Assembly (NCBI GenBank): GCA_043745195.1
Contig: JAYTTF010000055.1
Location: 1 to 64,000 of the forward strand
DNA length: 64,000 bases
Source: JANXSF01 sp043745195
GTDB lineage: Bacteria; Acidobacteriota; Terriglobia; Bryobacterales; Bryobacteraceae
Direction: 5' to 3'
Position numbers and translations under genes: made by a program. The notes beneath the pieces were generated by a model, which was not told where the DNA came from, did not search any database, and was given only the letters and a program-made list of their open reading frames with translations. Below, piece by piece: positions 44,911 through 52,052 of this stretch (within the stretch, counting starts at the first letter, position 1; each line of letters begins with the position of its first letter).

Positions 44911-45232
44911 AGGGTACGTTTCGGGACAACCACGCGAGTCCAGGCCTCTGGCTATTGTTCAATATTCCAGCTATTCTTGCAAGAGAGGCGACATATGAAA
45001 GGTCTTGATTGGTCACAATGCCGGGCAGTGGAAAGCATCCCTGGCAAGGTAAGTGGCGCTTGGGTGTTTCGGGATACCCGCCTACCTGTGGCGACGGTCA
45101 TCGAAAACCTTGAGGATTTGAGCGTGGAAGAAGTCATGGAGCAGTATGATGTGACACGTGAGCAGATCAACGCTGTACTGGAATTTGTGGCGCAAAGTCT
45201 CAGGGATGCGCCGTCCCCGCCGCCAACTCTTC
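44911..45232 (+). repeat. Direct repeat copy B containing an intact DUF433 gene
   Basis: Counterpart of 43927-44242 with upstream region and antitoxin frame conserved. It retains the ATG lost in copy A and is followed by the toxin gene. The pair flanks higBA with the same orientation, which could permit deletion of higBA by recombination. Confidence 0.8.
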
Positions 45233-45252
45233 ACGATGCGCATCCTGTTTGA
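44995..45252 (+). CDS. DUF433 family antitoxin-like protein
   Basis: 85 residues from ATG at 44995, with GAGAGGCG upstream as ribosome site. KGLDWSQCRAVESIPGKVSGAWVFRDTRLPVATVIENLEDLSVEEVMEQYDVTREQINAVLEFVAQSLRDAP is a complete DUF433 domain. The C-terminus overlaps the toxin gene by 17 bases, so expression is coupled. The longer reading from 44875 runs back into higA and is unlikely. Confidence 0.84.
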   Translation: MKGLDWSQCRAVESIPGKVSGAWVFRDTRLPVATVIENLEDLSVEEVMEQYDVTREQINAVLEFVAQSLRDAPSPPPTLHDAHPV

Positions 45253-45586
45253 TCACGGAACGCCGCGCGGATTGATACATTCGCTTTCCAAACACAATGT
45301 CACAACTGCGAAGGCTCAGGGCTGGGAAAGACTGGTCAACGGTCTTTTGCTTACGGCCGCTGAGGAAGCGGGGTTTCAACTTCTGCTTACAACTGATGGG
45401 AACATGAGCTACCAGCAAAACCTTTCCAATCGGGCTATCGCGATTTTGGTGTTGACCGATTGCACCAAGTGGACACAAGTAAGGTTATATCTTGATAGGA
45501 TCTCCACCTCCGTCGACGCCATGACCCCCGGCAGCTATGCTGAAATTCGAATCCCGTATCCGCCAGGCCGAGTGCTAAATTCTTGA
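45236..45586 (+). CDS. DUF5615 PIN-like toxin candidate
   Basis: 116 residues from ATG at 45236: MRILFDHGTPRGLIHSLSKHNVTTAKAQGWERLVNGLLLTAAEEAGFQLLLTTDGNMSYQQNLSNRAIAILVLTDCTKW. The acidic positions LFDHGTP and TTDGNMSYQQN are retained. It overlaps the DUF433 gene by 17 bases. It is diverged from the DUF5615 protein at 43583 (roughly 45% identical by eye), so the two cassettes may not cross-neutralise. Confidence 0.8.
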   Translation: MRILFDHGTPRGLIHSLSKHNVTTAKAQGWERLVNGLLLTAAEEAGFQLLLTTDGNMSYQQNLSNRAIAILVLTDCTKWTQVRLYLDRISTSVDAMTPGSYAEIRIPYPPGRVLNS

Positions 45587-45761
45587 GCGCTACGCCAAGT
45601 CCTTAGCTGTTTCAACATTGTTGCTGCTGTTCCACAAAGGCCGTTTGATGCAACGGCTCACTGTGGGGTGTCTAGCTAGCAGATTTTATCGGATATGGTG
45701 GAAGGACTTGATAATGTATTTTGCTTAAATGCAAGGCCCCCTTGGATTGGGATATATTTGT

Positions 45762-45896
45762 ATGATGAAGGCTGAAGAGAATAAGCCGCCACCGCCACCA
45801 CCGCAGCGTTTGCCTCGTCAAGAACCCGACTGGATTCGAAGAGACGAGCCCCGCCCTCAGACAGAACGCGTACCTGTCAGGCAAGAAAGCGACTAA
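45762..45896 (+). CDS. Small proline-rich protein candidate (44 residues)
   Basis: ATG ATG at 45762 opens a 44-codon frame: MMKAEENKPPPPPPQRLPRQ, then EPDWIRRDEPRPQTERVPVRQESD and TAA at 45894-45896. The composition (Pro, Arg, Glu; a PPPPPP run; a Trp) is protein-like and unlike random DNA. The 3' end overlaps the convergent membrane-protein gene by 20 bases. I know no function for it. No strong ribosome site (GGGATATATTTGT precedes). May be chance; moderate confidence. Confidence 0.4.
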   Translation: MMKAEENKPPPPPPQRLPRQEPDWIRRDEPRPQTERVPVRQESD

Positions 45897-46410
45897 TCGC
45901 CAATAACGCGATTACAGCCGATGCCGCTAGCAAAAGCCATTCGGCATGGCGCAGTAGGTCAGCCTTCTTTGCTGTCGACTGCTTCTGATGTTGATGCGCT
46001 AGTAACAGGGAAACGACGTGATATCGTTTTAGCTCATATGCGTCATGAATGTCCGGCCTAAACCAGTCATGGTCACTTGTAGAAGGCCACATTCGCATCT
46101 TGAGTGCTACCGCACACAGGATAGCGGAGGATAAAGAACAACAGATTGCTGCTGCGACCAGTGCTTTGAAAAAAAGTTTCTGTGTTTGAGTGGACAGCAG
46201 CACGGCTGCCGTGGCGGTTGACCAACCAAGCATGTTCGTTGCTCTCCGGTCTACCTCGGCCCCTCGCGAGAGCATCTCCGAAAATAGAATTTGTCCAAAC
46301 CTATAAAATTCCTCCACTAGTTCTTTGGACGTGCCAGGATCATCCAATCTAAATTCTACGGTTTCAATGTCAATCTTATTGTGGATTTGCTTCGGCACAA
46401 AAACTATCAT
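45877..46410 (-). CDS. Small integral-membrane protein of unknown function
   Basis: 177 residues. The N-terminal part (1-60) is soluble with helices (TSKELVEEFYRFGQILFSEMLSRGAEVDRRATNMLGWST). Two membrane segments fall at ~68-82/84-105 and one at the C-terminus (WLLLAASAVIALLAISRFLA), separated by a polar helical region of about 45 residues. The layout recalls SLATT/S-4TM or PycTM-type effectors of nucleotide-signalling defence systems, which pair membrane helices with a helical soluble domain, but no cyclase is adjacent and no family-specific motif was seen. Overlaps the start-side gene 46407-46691 by 4 bases. Confidence 0.6.
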   Translation of the reverse strand: MIVFVPKQIHNKIDIETVEFRLDDPGTSKELVEEFYRFGQILFSEMLSRGAEVDRRATNMLGWSTATAAVLLSTQTQKLFFKALVAAAICCSLSSAILCAVALKMRMWPSTSDHDWFRPDIHDAYELKRYHVVSLLLAHQHQKQSTAKKADLLRHAEWLLLAASAVIALLAISRFLA

Positions 46411-46691
46411 CTCAGTTCGGTAACTTCCCGGTCCGCCTTTTTCGTCTCAAAAGGGTCGCTTGTACAACGGCTGTTGTTGACGCTCAACCATTTGATCAAC
46501 TTGTACCTGCCAACAAGATAAGGACAAGAACTGTCATGAGATTTGACATATGGATCCACGGATTCGAGAGCGACGAAAACACGAACTGAACGTGAATGCT
46601 TGGTGCCTAACAAGTGGACCGATGACCTTCCACATCTATACTTTTTGCTCCCCCAAAATTCCTTGGTCACACTCATTGAAAATAAATTCAT
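46407..46691 (-). CDS. Small protein of unknown function upstream of the membrane protein
   Basis: 94 residues, overlapping the ATG of the membrane-protein gene by four bases (ATGA), which supports it as a real gene. MNLFSMSVTKEFWGSKKYRCGRSSVHLLGTKHSRSVRVFVALESVDPYVKSHDSSCPYLVGRYKLIKWLSVNNSRCTSDPFETKKADREVTEL has four Cys residues, many basic residues and beta-like strands. I recognise no domain. Its composition differs from neighbouring housekeeping genes, consistent with a transferred cassette. Confidence 0.5.
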   Translation of the reverse strand: MNLFSMSVTKEFWGSKKYRCGRSSVHLLGTKHSRSVRVFVALESVDPYVKSHDSSCPYLVGRYKLIKWLSVNNSRCTSDPFETKKADREVTELR

Positions 46692-46795
46692 CGCGAGTAA
46701 CTCCCTAATAAAGTAACCACTTCCGCGTTTCCACTTTTGCCATTCTCACTCAGCGTTCCCAAGCCGTAAGGTACTTTTATTCCAGAAGAACTTCA

Positions 46796-47857
46796 ATGAA
46801 GCAAGCAAGCCAACACCCGGCACAACCCTCAGCATTCGATCAACTCCTAGCCGCCTGCACCAGCGCCTCATTCTTCCTAACCCCCAGTCGCCAATCCTAC
46901 GCCAGCCTGCCCGACGGATCAGCCATTCCAATCTACTCTGAACAATTCCGAGGTTGGGTTCTAAAGCAAGCCGCCGATCATGCGCTCCCAATCCCGTCGC
47001 CATTCAGGCTCGCCCACGTCCTCCGCCATCACGAAAATATCGTCCAAACCACCGCCGCGGCCAGCACCGCAGTCCATAACCGTATAGCGGTTCAGCCCGA
47101 CGGCACAATCTACCTCGATCTCCAAACTGAAAACGAAGCCATCGAAATCACCGGCCATAATTGGACCCGCACCCACCAGCACCCCGCCACCTTTCGCCGC
47201 CACGAATTGAACCTGCCTCTCCCAGTTCCAACCTTTTCCAAAGCCACCACCGCCCAACTACTGGCGAAATCTATGGGCCTCACAGAATTAGATGCCAGTC
47301 CGCTCACTCACTGGTTGACGCTAGCGCTGCTCCCCAATGTCGCGGCCCCCATCCTGGTGATCACCGGCGAAGCCCGCATCGAAGCTGCTCGGCTGTTAAG
47401 AAACATCATCGACCCCGTAGTCCATCCACTCTTCCCACTCCCAGTCACCGAAGGCCAACTCGGGCAACTCGCGCAGTGGAACAGCGTACTCGCCTTCGAC
47501 GCCGGTCCATACATCACCGAAGGCCGCAAATCCGCACTCCGCCGCATACGTCGTGGAGTCCCCGTGCGCATCCGCGAAGTCAGCCGCCGACAGTCGCCAA
47601 TATACGAAACCACGCAACGGCCAATTCTAATCGCCGCTGATGCCGCAGTCGAGATCGAGAAAAATCAAATCAACATCGAAATCAATCAGTGCCATGAAGC
47701 ACCGCTCGATCAGTTATTAGGGGCATTGCTGAATCAGTTGGTAAGAGTTCTAAAACAAATCGAAGCGCCAAGCGAATCTTGGCAAATTGACGACGCGCAG
47801 TTGCACAACGTTCCAATACAAGTCCAATACGCAACAGCCGGCAAGCCCTTCACGTAA
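46796..47857 (+). CDS. Divergent primase/helicase-associated ATPase-like protein lacking Walker A
   Basis: 353 residues. The layout resembles phage and plasmid primase-helicase-associated ATP-binding proteins: GSAIPIYSEQFRGWVL (~40-55), DGTIYLDLQTENEAIEIT (~103-120), LLPNVAAPILVITGEARIEAARLLRNIIDPV (~178-208), VLAFDAGPYITEGRKSALRRIRRGVPVRIREV (~226-258) and RPILIAADA (~273-281). Relatives have GxxGxGKS/T where this protein has GEARIEA, so ATP binding by a P-loop is probably lost. Third positions are strongly C-biased, unlike the flanking genes, and two long antisense frames are open, both signs of a transferred gene. Function unknown. Confidence 0.6.
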   Translation: MKQASQHPAQPSAFDQLLAACTSASFFLTPSRQSYASLPDGSAIPIYSEQFRGWVLKQAADHALPIPSPFRLAHVLRHHENIVQTTAAASTAVHNRIAVQPDGTIYLDLQTENEAIEITGHNWTRTHQHPATFRRHELNLPLPVPTFSKATTAQLLAKSMGLTELDASPLTHWLTLALLPNVAAPILVITGEARIEAARLLRNIIDPVVHPLFPLPVTEGQLGQLAQWNSVLAFDAGPYITEGRKSALRRIRRGVPVRIREVSRRQSPIYETTQRPILIAADAAVEIEKNQINIEINQCHEAPLDQLLGALLNQLVRVLKQIEAPSESWQIDDAQLHNVPIQVQYATAGKPFT

Positions 47858-48001
47858 TGCAAACATCGGCAGAAAATCGGGAGCGCAGCCGGGCGCGATA
47901 AGAAGCAGTCCAACCCTAATCGTAAGATCTTTGACAATTTAAATATTCTGAGCAAGGTACCGGTCTGTCATGGAGGATTCTCGAAACAAGCGAAAGCAGT
48001 C

Positions 48002-48793
48002 TTATTCAACCAGCTTCCATTCAGCGTTCTCATACTTAGCTTCCGGTTCCCGCCAACATGCGAACTTCGATGTTAATTGTCCCCCATCCACAAGCAAGGA
48101 AGCTCCAGTGATGTAGCTGGCAAAATCACTCGCCAGGAAGACTGCGGCCGAGGCAACTTCTTCGGGGTAGCCGCCGCGACCCAATGGAATTCCTTGAAAA
48201 TACGATTTCAGGTATTCCGGCTGATCGAAGTATTGTTTTGTAAGGCGGGTGCGAATCAATCCGGGGTTCACCGAATTCACGCGAATCCCATACGGCCCCA
48301 ACTCATTGGCCGCAGTATGAAGGATGCCCAAAACTCCCGCCTTGCTGGCATTGTATGCCGTCAGCATCTCCTCACCGTCGTAGGAATTTGTGGACGCGGT
48401 GATCACTATGGATCCACTGCGGCGTGGTTTCATCAAGCGGGCGGCGCTCTGTAAGCTGTTAAACACTCCCGTAAGGTTGATGGCAATTGTGCGATCCCAG
48501 GCGTCAGCCGATGTATCCACCAACGCGGCAGGCATGCTCGTGCCGGCGTTGGCTACCAGCACGTCGAGATCGGCAACTTGGGCGAACGCCGACTCAACCG
48601 ATTGGCGGCTTGTTACATCGACGATTAAACCTTCGCCGCCGATCAATTTTCCAACTTCCATGGGCGATTCTTTTTCTAGATCGAAAATCGTTACGCGGGC
48701 ATTTGCGGCCGCCAAAGCTTTCGCAATTGCTCTTCCAATACCGTTTGCCCCACCGGTAACTACGGCCTTGCGGCCCCCAAAATCAATTTGCAT
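48002..48793 (-). CDS. Short-chain dehydrogenase/reductase (SDR)
   Basis: 263 residues. TGGANGIGRAIAKALAAANARVTIFD is the nucleotide-binding motif (TGxxxGxG), NAG at ~84-86, Ser ~136 (VITASTNS), Tyr and Lys in YNASKAG (~150-156), and PGLIRTRL. It oxidises or reduces an alcohol or carbonyl of unknown identity with NAD(P)H. An AT-rich stretch upstream (AATAATAATTAATTTT) probably holds promoters for this gene and the divergent response regulator. Confidence 0.9.
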   Translation of the reverse strand: MQIDFGGRKAVVTGGANGIGRAIAKALAAANARVTIFDLEKESPMEVGKLIGGEGLIVDVTSRQSVESAFAQVADLDVLVANAGTSMPAALVDTSADAWDRTIAINLTGVFNSLQSAARLMKPRRSGSIVITASTNSYDGEEMLTAYNASKAGVLGILHTAANELGPYGIRVNSVNPGLIRTRLTKQYFDQPEYLKSYFQGIPLGRGGYPEEVASAAVFLASDFASYITGASLLVDGGQLTSKFACWREPEAKYENAEWKLVE

Positions 48794-48879
48794 CTATTGC
48801 TGATCCTTCAAATAATAATTAATTTTAACGTCATTTTCGCTTGGAACGGATGCCCACAAGGTTGTATCTTGAAAGCACC

Positions 48880-49581
48880 ATGGAAACTGCAATTCGAACT
48901 CTGGTAGTGGAAGATGAAAAACGCATCGCCGATTTTCTGAGCCGCGGTCTTGAGAGTGCCGGCTACAAAGTAGACTTGGCTTACGACGGACAAAGCGCTT
49001 TGGATTTGGTCCATGCTGCTGATTATGACCTAATTATCCTTGATCTGAATCTGCCCGATATGGATGGCCTGAAGGTTTTGGAACGTCTTCGGAACCGTAA
49101 AGTTTCGCCGCCGGTACTCATTTTAAGTGCCCGCAGCAATGTGGATGATCGTGTCAAAGGCCTGGAAATGGGCGCTGATGACTACATCACCAAGCCGTTC
49201 GCATTTGTGGAATTGTTGGCTCGGGTAAAGGCTTTACTACGGCGCGGCCAACCAATTCCAGAGCGTCTGCAAGTGGGCGAATTGTCTTTGGATTGCATTC
49301 GCCGCAAAGTTATGCGCGGCATGGATTCCATTGAACTGGCACCGAAGGAATTCAGCATTCTGGAGTATCTGATGCGCAATCCCGGTCGGCCTTTAAGCCG
49401 CACGATGATTGTGGAACATGTTTGGGATATGGATTACGACGGACTTACCAACATTGTGGACGTCTACATTCGCCACCTTCGCAGCAAGATTGACGATCAC
49501 TATCCGGTGAAGATGATTCAAACGGTAAGGGGGATTGGATACTTATTGGAAATGCCGGAAAAAGCGGCTATGGCTTCCTAA
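48880..49581 (+). CDS. OmpR/PhoB-family response regulator (no adjacent kinase)
   Basis: 233 residues from ATG at 48880 (METAIRTLVVEDEKRIADFL); TTG 48841 and ATG 48850 are alternatives. Receiver: acidic pair VEDE, phospho-acceptor Asp in LIILDLNLPDMDG near residue 53, switch Lys in YITKPF. Output: winged helix from ~130 (LQVGELSLDCIRRKVMRG to HYPVKMIQTVRGIGYLLEM). No histidine kinase follows, which is unusual for this class. A terminator lies 18 bases after the stop. Target genes are unknown. Confidence 0.93.
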   Translation: METAIRTLVVEDEKRIADFLSRGLESAGYKVDLAYDGQSALDLVHAADYDLIILDLNLPDMDGLKVLERLRNRKVSPPVLILSARSNVDDRVKGLEMGADDYITKPFAFVELLARVKALLRRGQPIPERLQVGELSLDCIRRKVMRGMDSIELAPKEFSILEYLMRNPGRPLSRTMIVEHVWDMDYDGLTNIVDVYIRHLRSKIDDHYPVKMIQTVRGIGYLLEMPEKAAMAS

Positions 49582-49598
49582 GGCTGAAAGATTGTGTG

Positions 49599-49620
49599 CG
49601 GGCAGGCTGAAACCTGCCCG
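49599..49620. terminator. Bidirectional terminator
   Basis: CGGGCAGG and CCTGCCCG form an 8-bp GC-rich stem with a CTGAAA loop, followed by TTAATTCTTC on the plus strand. It lies between the convergent response-regulator gene and the minus-strand gene ending at 49621, and can serve the plus direction best. Confidence 0.65.
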
Positions 49621-51135
49621 TTAATTCTTCTTCGCCGCAGCGACCTGTTCGCCTTTGCGAATTTCCTCGAAATACTTTTGCACGTAGGCTTGATGTTCCA
49701 GCGGCACTTCATCGCGGTGAATCTCACCGCCAGTCGATGCGTGTGCAGCACCGGATTGCGAATACTGGGTCCGTAACTGTTGCCTGCCTGAGGATACTTC
49801 CACCATCACATCGCCTTTGATGTTCTCCGCGCGTTTGCCCATGATCTCGCTGATCTTGCCCATGGCATTCAACTGCTCGGAGTACTTGGTATCCTTGTTC
49901 CCATCGGATTTGCCAACTCCGCTCTTCGCATCGGGTGATGCTTGCGCATCGGAAGAAGTCTTGTCCGACCCTTGACCCTGCGCGTCCTGTGACTTATCGC
50001 CGCCATCGCCAGCCTGCTCTCCCTGTTGCTCGCCTTTTTGACTATTCTGGCCGGATTGCTGCTGGCCGTCCTTGGCCATCTTCTGACCGTCTTTCTGATT
50101 GCCCTTTTGCCCTTGCTGCGATTGCTGTTGGTCGTTTTCCTTATTCGGCGTTTTTAGCTTGTTCATCATATTGGCAAGAGCATCGCGCATCTTGTCCATG
50201 AGTGGATTATCGCCTTGGCTGCCATTTTGATTGGCGTTTTTGGCGTCCTGATTCTTCGGTTGTTTTGCAGCGCCATCCTGCTTTTGCTGTTTCCCGTTGT
50301 TGTCAGCGTCTGACCCGCTGCCTTCTTTTCCATCACTGGCATTGGCTTGGTCGCCTTTTTCGCCAGCCTCTCCCGGCTCCTGAGGCATGTCTTTCGATAC
50401 TTCACCAGCCTTACCTGCGGCGTCCCGGCCAGGCGTCAAATCATTCACATCTGGAATGTCGGGCGAACTCAACAGATTATCAGGGAGCTTTTCCTCTCCC
50501 ATCTTTTCCTGGTCATTGCCGGTGTCATCTAAAGAAATTCCCAACTTCTCCAGTTCCTTTGCCAACAACGGATTGTTCTGTTTGAGTTTGGCCAACTGCT
50601 TGGCCGCAGATGGTTTGAAAAACTCTAGCGCTCCGGTCACTAGCGGTTTTTCCAAATCCAGTGAGTGCATCATTCCATAGCGCGCGGCGAGCATGGTGCC
50701 GGCGGCTAGAGCCAAAACTGCAGCAGGATAAATGGAACGGGGCATTACTAACGGTACGGCTGTTGGAATGTCGATTGACGGAATCAAACCCGTGGCAGCC
50801 AGGCGTTGTGCGGAGGCGATTCCATCACTGGCACTTCGAAAATGATACGCAGTGGAAATTGCGTCGGCAAGGGATAGCTTGCGGTCCACCCTCTGCGCGG
50901 TCTCGTACATAGTTGGTAGACGATGACGGAACCGGTAAGTTCCAATTGCAAGAATGGCTACAAACAAAAGCAGAGGCCAATACCAGTTTAGGATTTGCGT
51001 TCCCACAAGAAGCAAAACAATTAGAGCGGACAAACCGAAACAAGCTGCATAAATGGTTTGGTGAACAAAAAGATGTGTGAGAATGCGCCGCCTTACAGTG
51101 GCTAGTAGTGCTTCCAATTGTGCGGCTGAATCCAT
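49621..51135 (-). CDS. Large membrane protein with Gln/Lys/Asp-rich linker
   Basis: 504 residues from ATG at 51135; upstream in-frame sequence overlaps the divergent gene. Two membrane segments near residues 25-50 and a third near 140-160 are followed by a 180-residue low-complexity region (~225-410) rich in Gln, Lys, Asp, Gly and Asn (NKKQDGAAKQPKNQ-like runs), then KISEIMGKRAENIKGDVMVEVSSGRQQLRTQYS and HRDEVPLEHQAYVQKYFEEIRKGE. The layout fits a membrane-anchored protein with a disordered periplasmic stretch, as in some proteins linked to BatA/MoxR-type operons, but none is adjacent. Function unknown. Confidence 0.75.
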   Translation of the reverse strand: MDSAAQLEALLATVRRRILTHLFVHQTIYAACFGLSALIVLLLVGTQILNWYWPLLLFVAILAIGTYRFRHRLPTMYETAQRVDRKLSLADAISTAYHFRSASDGIASAQRLAATGLIPSIDIPTAVPLVMPRSIYPAAVLALAAGTMLAARYGMMHSLDLEKPLVTGALEFFKPSAAKQLAKLKQNNPLLAKELEKLGISLDDTGNDQEKMGEEKLPDNLLSSPDIPDVNDLTPGRDAAGKAGEVSKDMPQEPGEAGEKGDQANASDGKEGSGSDADNNGKQQKQDGAAKQPKNQDAKNANQNGSQGDNPLMDKMRDALANMMNKLKTPNKENDQQQSQQGQKGNQKDGQKMAKDGQQQSGQNSQKGEQQGEQAGDGGDKSQDAQGQGSDKTSSDAQASPDAKSGVGKSDGNKDTKYSEQLNAMGKISEIMGKRAENIKGDVMVEVSSGRQQLRTQYSQSGAAHASTGGEIHRDEVPLEHQAYVQKYFEEIRKGEQVAAAKKN

Positions 51136-51151
51136 GAGATCATTGTACGCT

Positions 51152-52033
51152 ATGCAGGGATTGCGGCCAGACTTCCAGTTCATAGAATCGAATGGAATTC
51201 GAATTCATTGTGCAATTCAAGGTGCGGAAAATAGGCACCACGGAACTATTTTGTTGCTCCATGGTTTTCCCGAATTCTGGTATGGATGGCGGCATCAAAT
51301 AGCGGATTTGTCTAGCGATTACCGCGTGGTGGCTCCGGATTTGCGTGGTTTCAATCTTTCCGATAAACCGACAGGAGTTGAAAATTATAGAGTGAAGAAT
51401 ATTGTTGCCGACGTTGTCGGGTTGATCACAGCTTTGGGTAACGAGCCGGGTACGTTGGTGGGTCATGATTGGGGAGGCGCGATCGCCTGGCCCGTGGCCG
51501 CTTTTCATAGCGCACTGATCCGCCGTTTGATTATCCTCAATGGGCCACACCCCAGCACATATACTCGTGAAATCATTTTCAATCCACAACAGCGATTAGC
51601 GGCACAATATATTCATTTCTTGCGTCAACGGGATGCAGCGTTGTATTTGGCGCAAGACAACTATCGCCGTCTTGTGCGCATGGCCGCAGTAACGGGTGAT
51701 GACGTTGAAATTTACATCAAGGCTTGGAGCCAACCCGGCAGCCTGGATGCTCAATTGAACTATTACCGTGCCATGCCTTTTCCTCCGCCGCTTCCAGATG
51801 AGGAAGTGCTGGATCCGAAAATTCCTTCGCTCCAAATTGAAACGCCAACGCTGGTTATTTGGGGCGAACGCGATACCGCCATTCTGCCCGGCAATTTGAT
51901 AGCTCTGGACCACTATGTTCCGAATCTGAAAATCCACCGGATTCCTACTGCGAGTCATTGGGTTCAGCATGAAGAGCCTTTGGAGGTCAATTCGGCCATC
52001 CGCACCTTCTTGACTGGCACCCCGTTGGCGTGA
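51152..52033 (+). CDS. Alpha/beta-hydrolase, epoxide-hydrolase-like
   Basis: 293 residues from ATG at 51152 (only 17 bases between divergent starts). ILLLHGFPEFWYGWRHQI is the HGFPE oxyanion motif, VGHDWGGAIAW holds the nucleophile Asp (Sm-x-N replaced by H-D-W-G), typical of epoxide hydrolases and haloalkane dehalogenases. TLVIWGERDTAI gives the second acidic residue and TASHWVQHEEP the catalytic His. Probable reaction: hydrolysis of an epoxide; a dehalogenase role is possible. No linked pathway gene. Confidence 0.88.
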   Translation: MQGLRPDFQFIESNGIRIHCAIQGAENRHHGTILLLHGFPEFWYGWRHQIADLSSDYRVVAPDLRGFNLSDKPTGVENYRVKNIVADVVGLITALGNEPGTLVGHDWGGAIAWPVAAFHSALIRRLIILNGPHPSTYTREIIFNPQQRLAAQYIHFLRQRDAALYLAQDNYRRLVRMAAVTGDDVEIYIKAWSQPGSLDAQLNYYRAMPFPPPLPDEEVLDPKIPSLQIETPTLVIWGERDTAILPGNLIALDHYVPNLKIHRIPTASHWVQHEEPLEVNSAIRTFLTGTPLA

Positions 52034-52052
52034 CATCCTTCGAACCACAGCT

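Noticed and set aside
46961..47257. Antisense open frames in the ATPase-like gene (minus strand)
   Set aside because: Gly/Trp-rich shadows produced by strong C bias of the plus-strand gene.
50040..50400. Repeat-like Gln/Lys coding stretch considered as a tandem repeat
   Set aside because: Low-complexity coding sequence without a fixed unit; treated as a disordered linker of the protein at 49621-51135.
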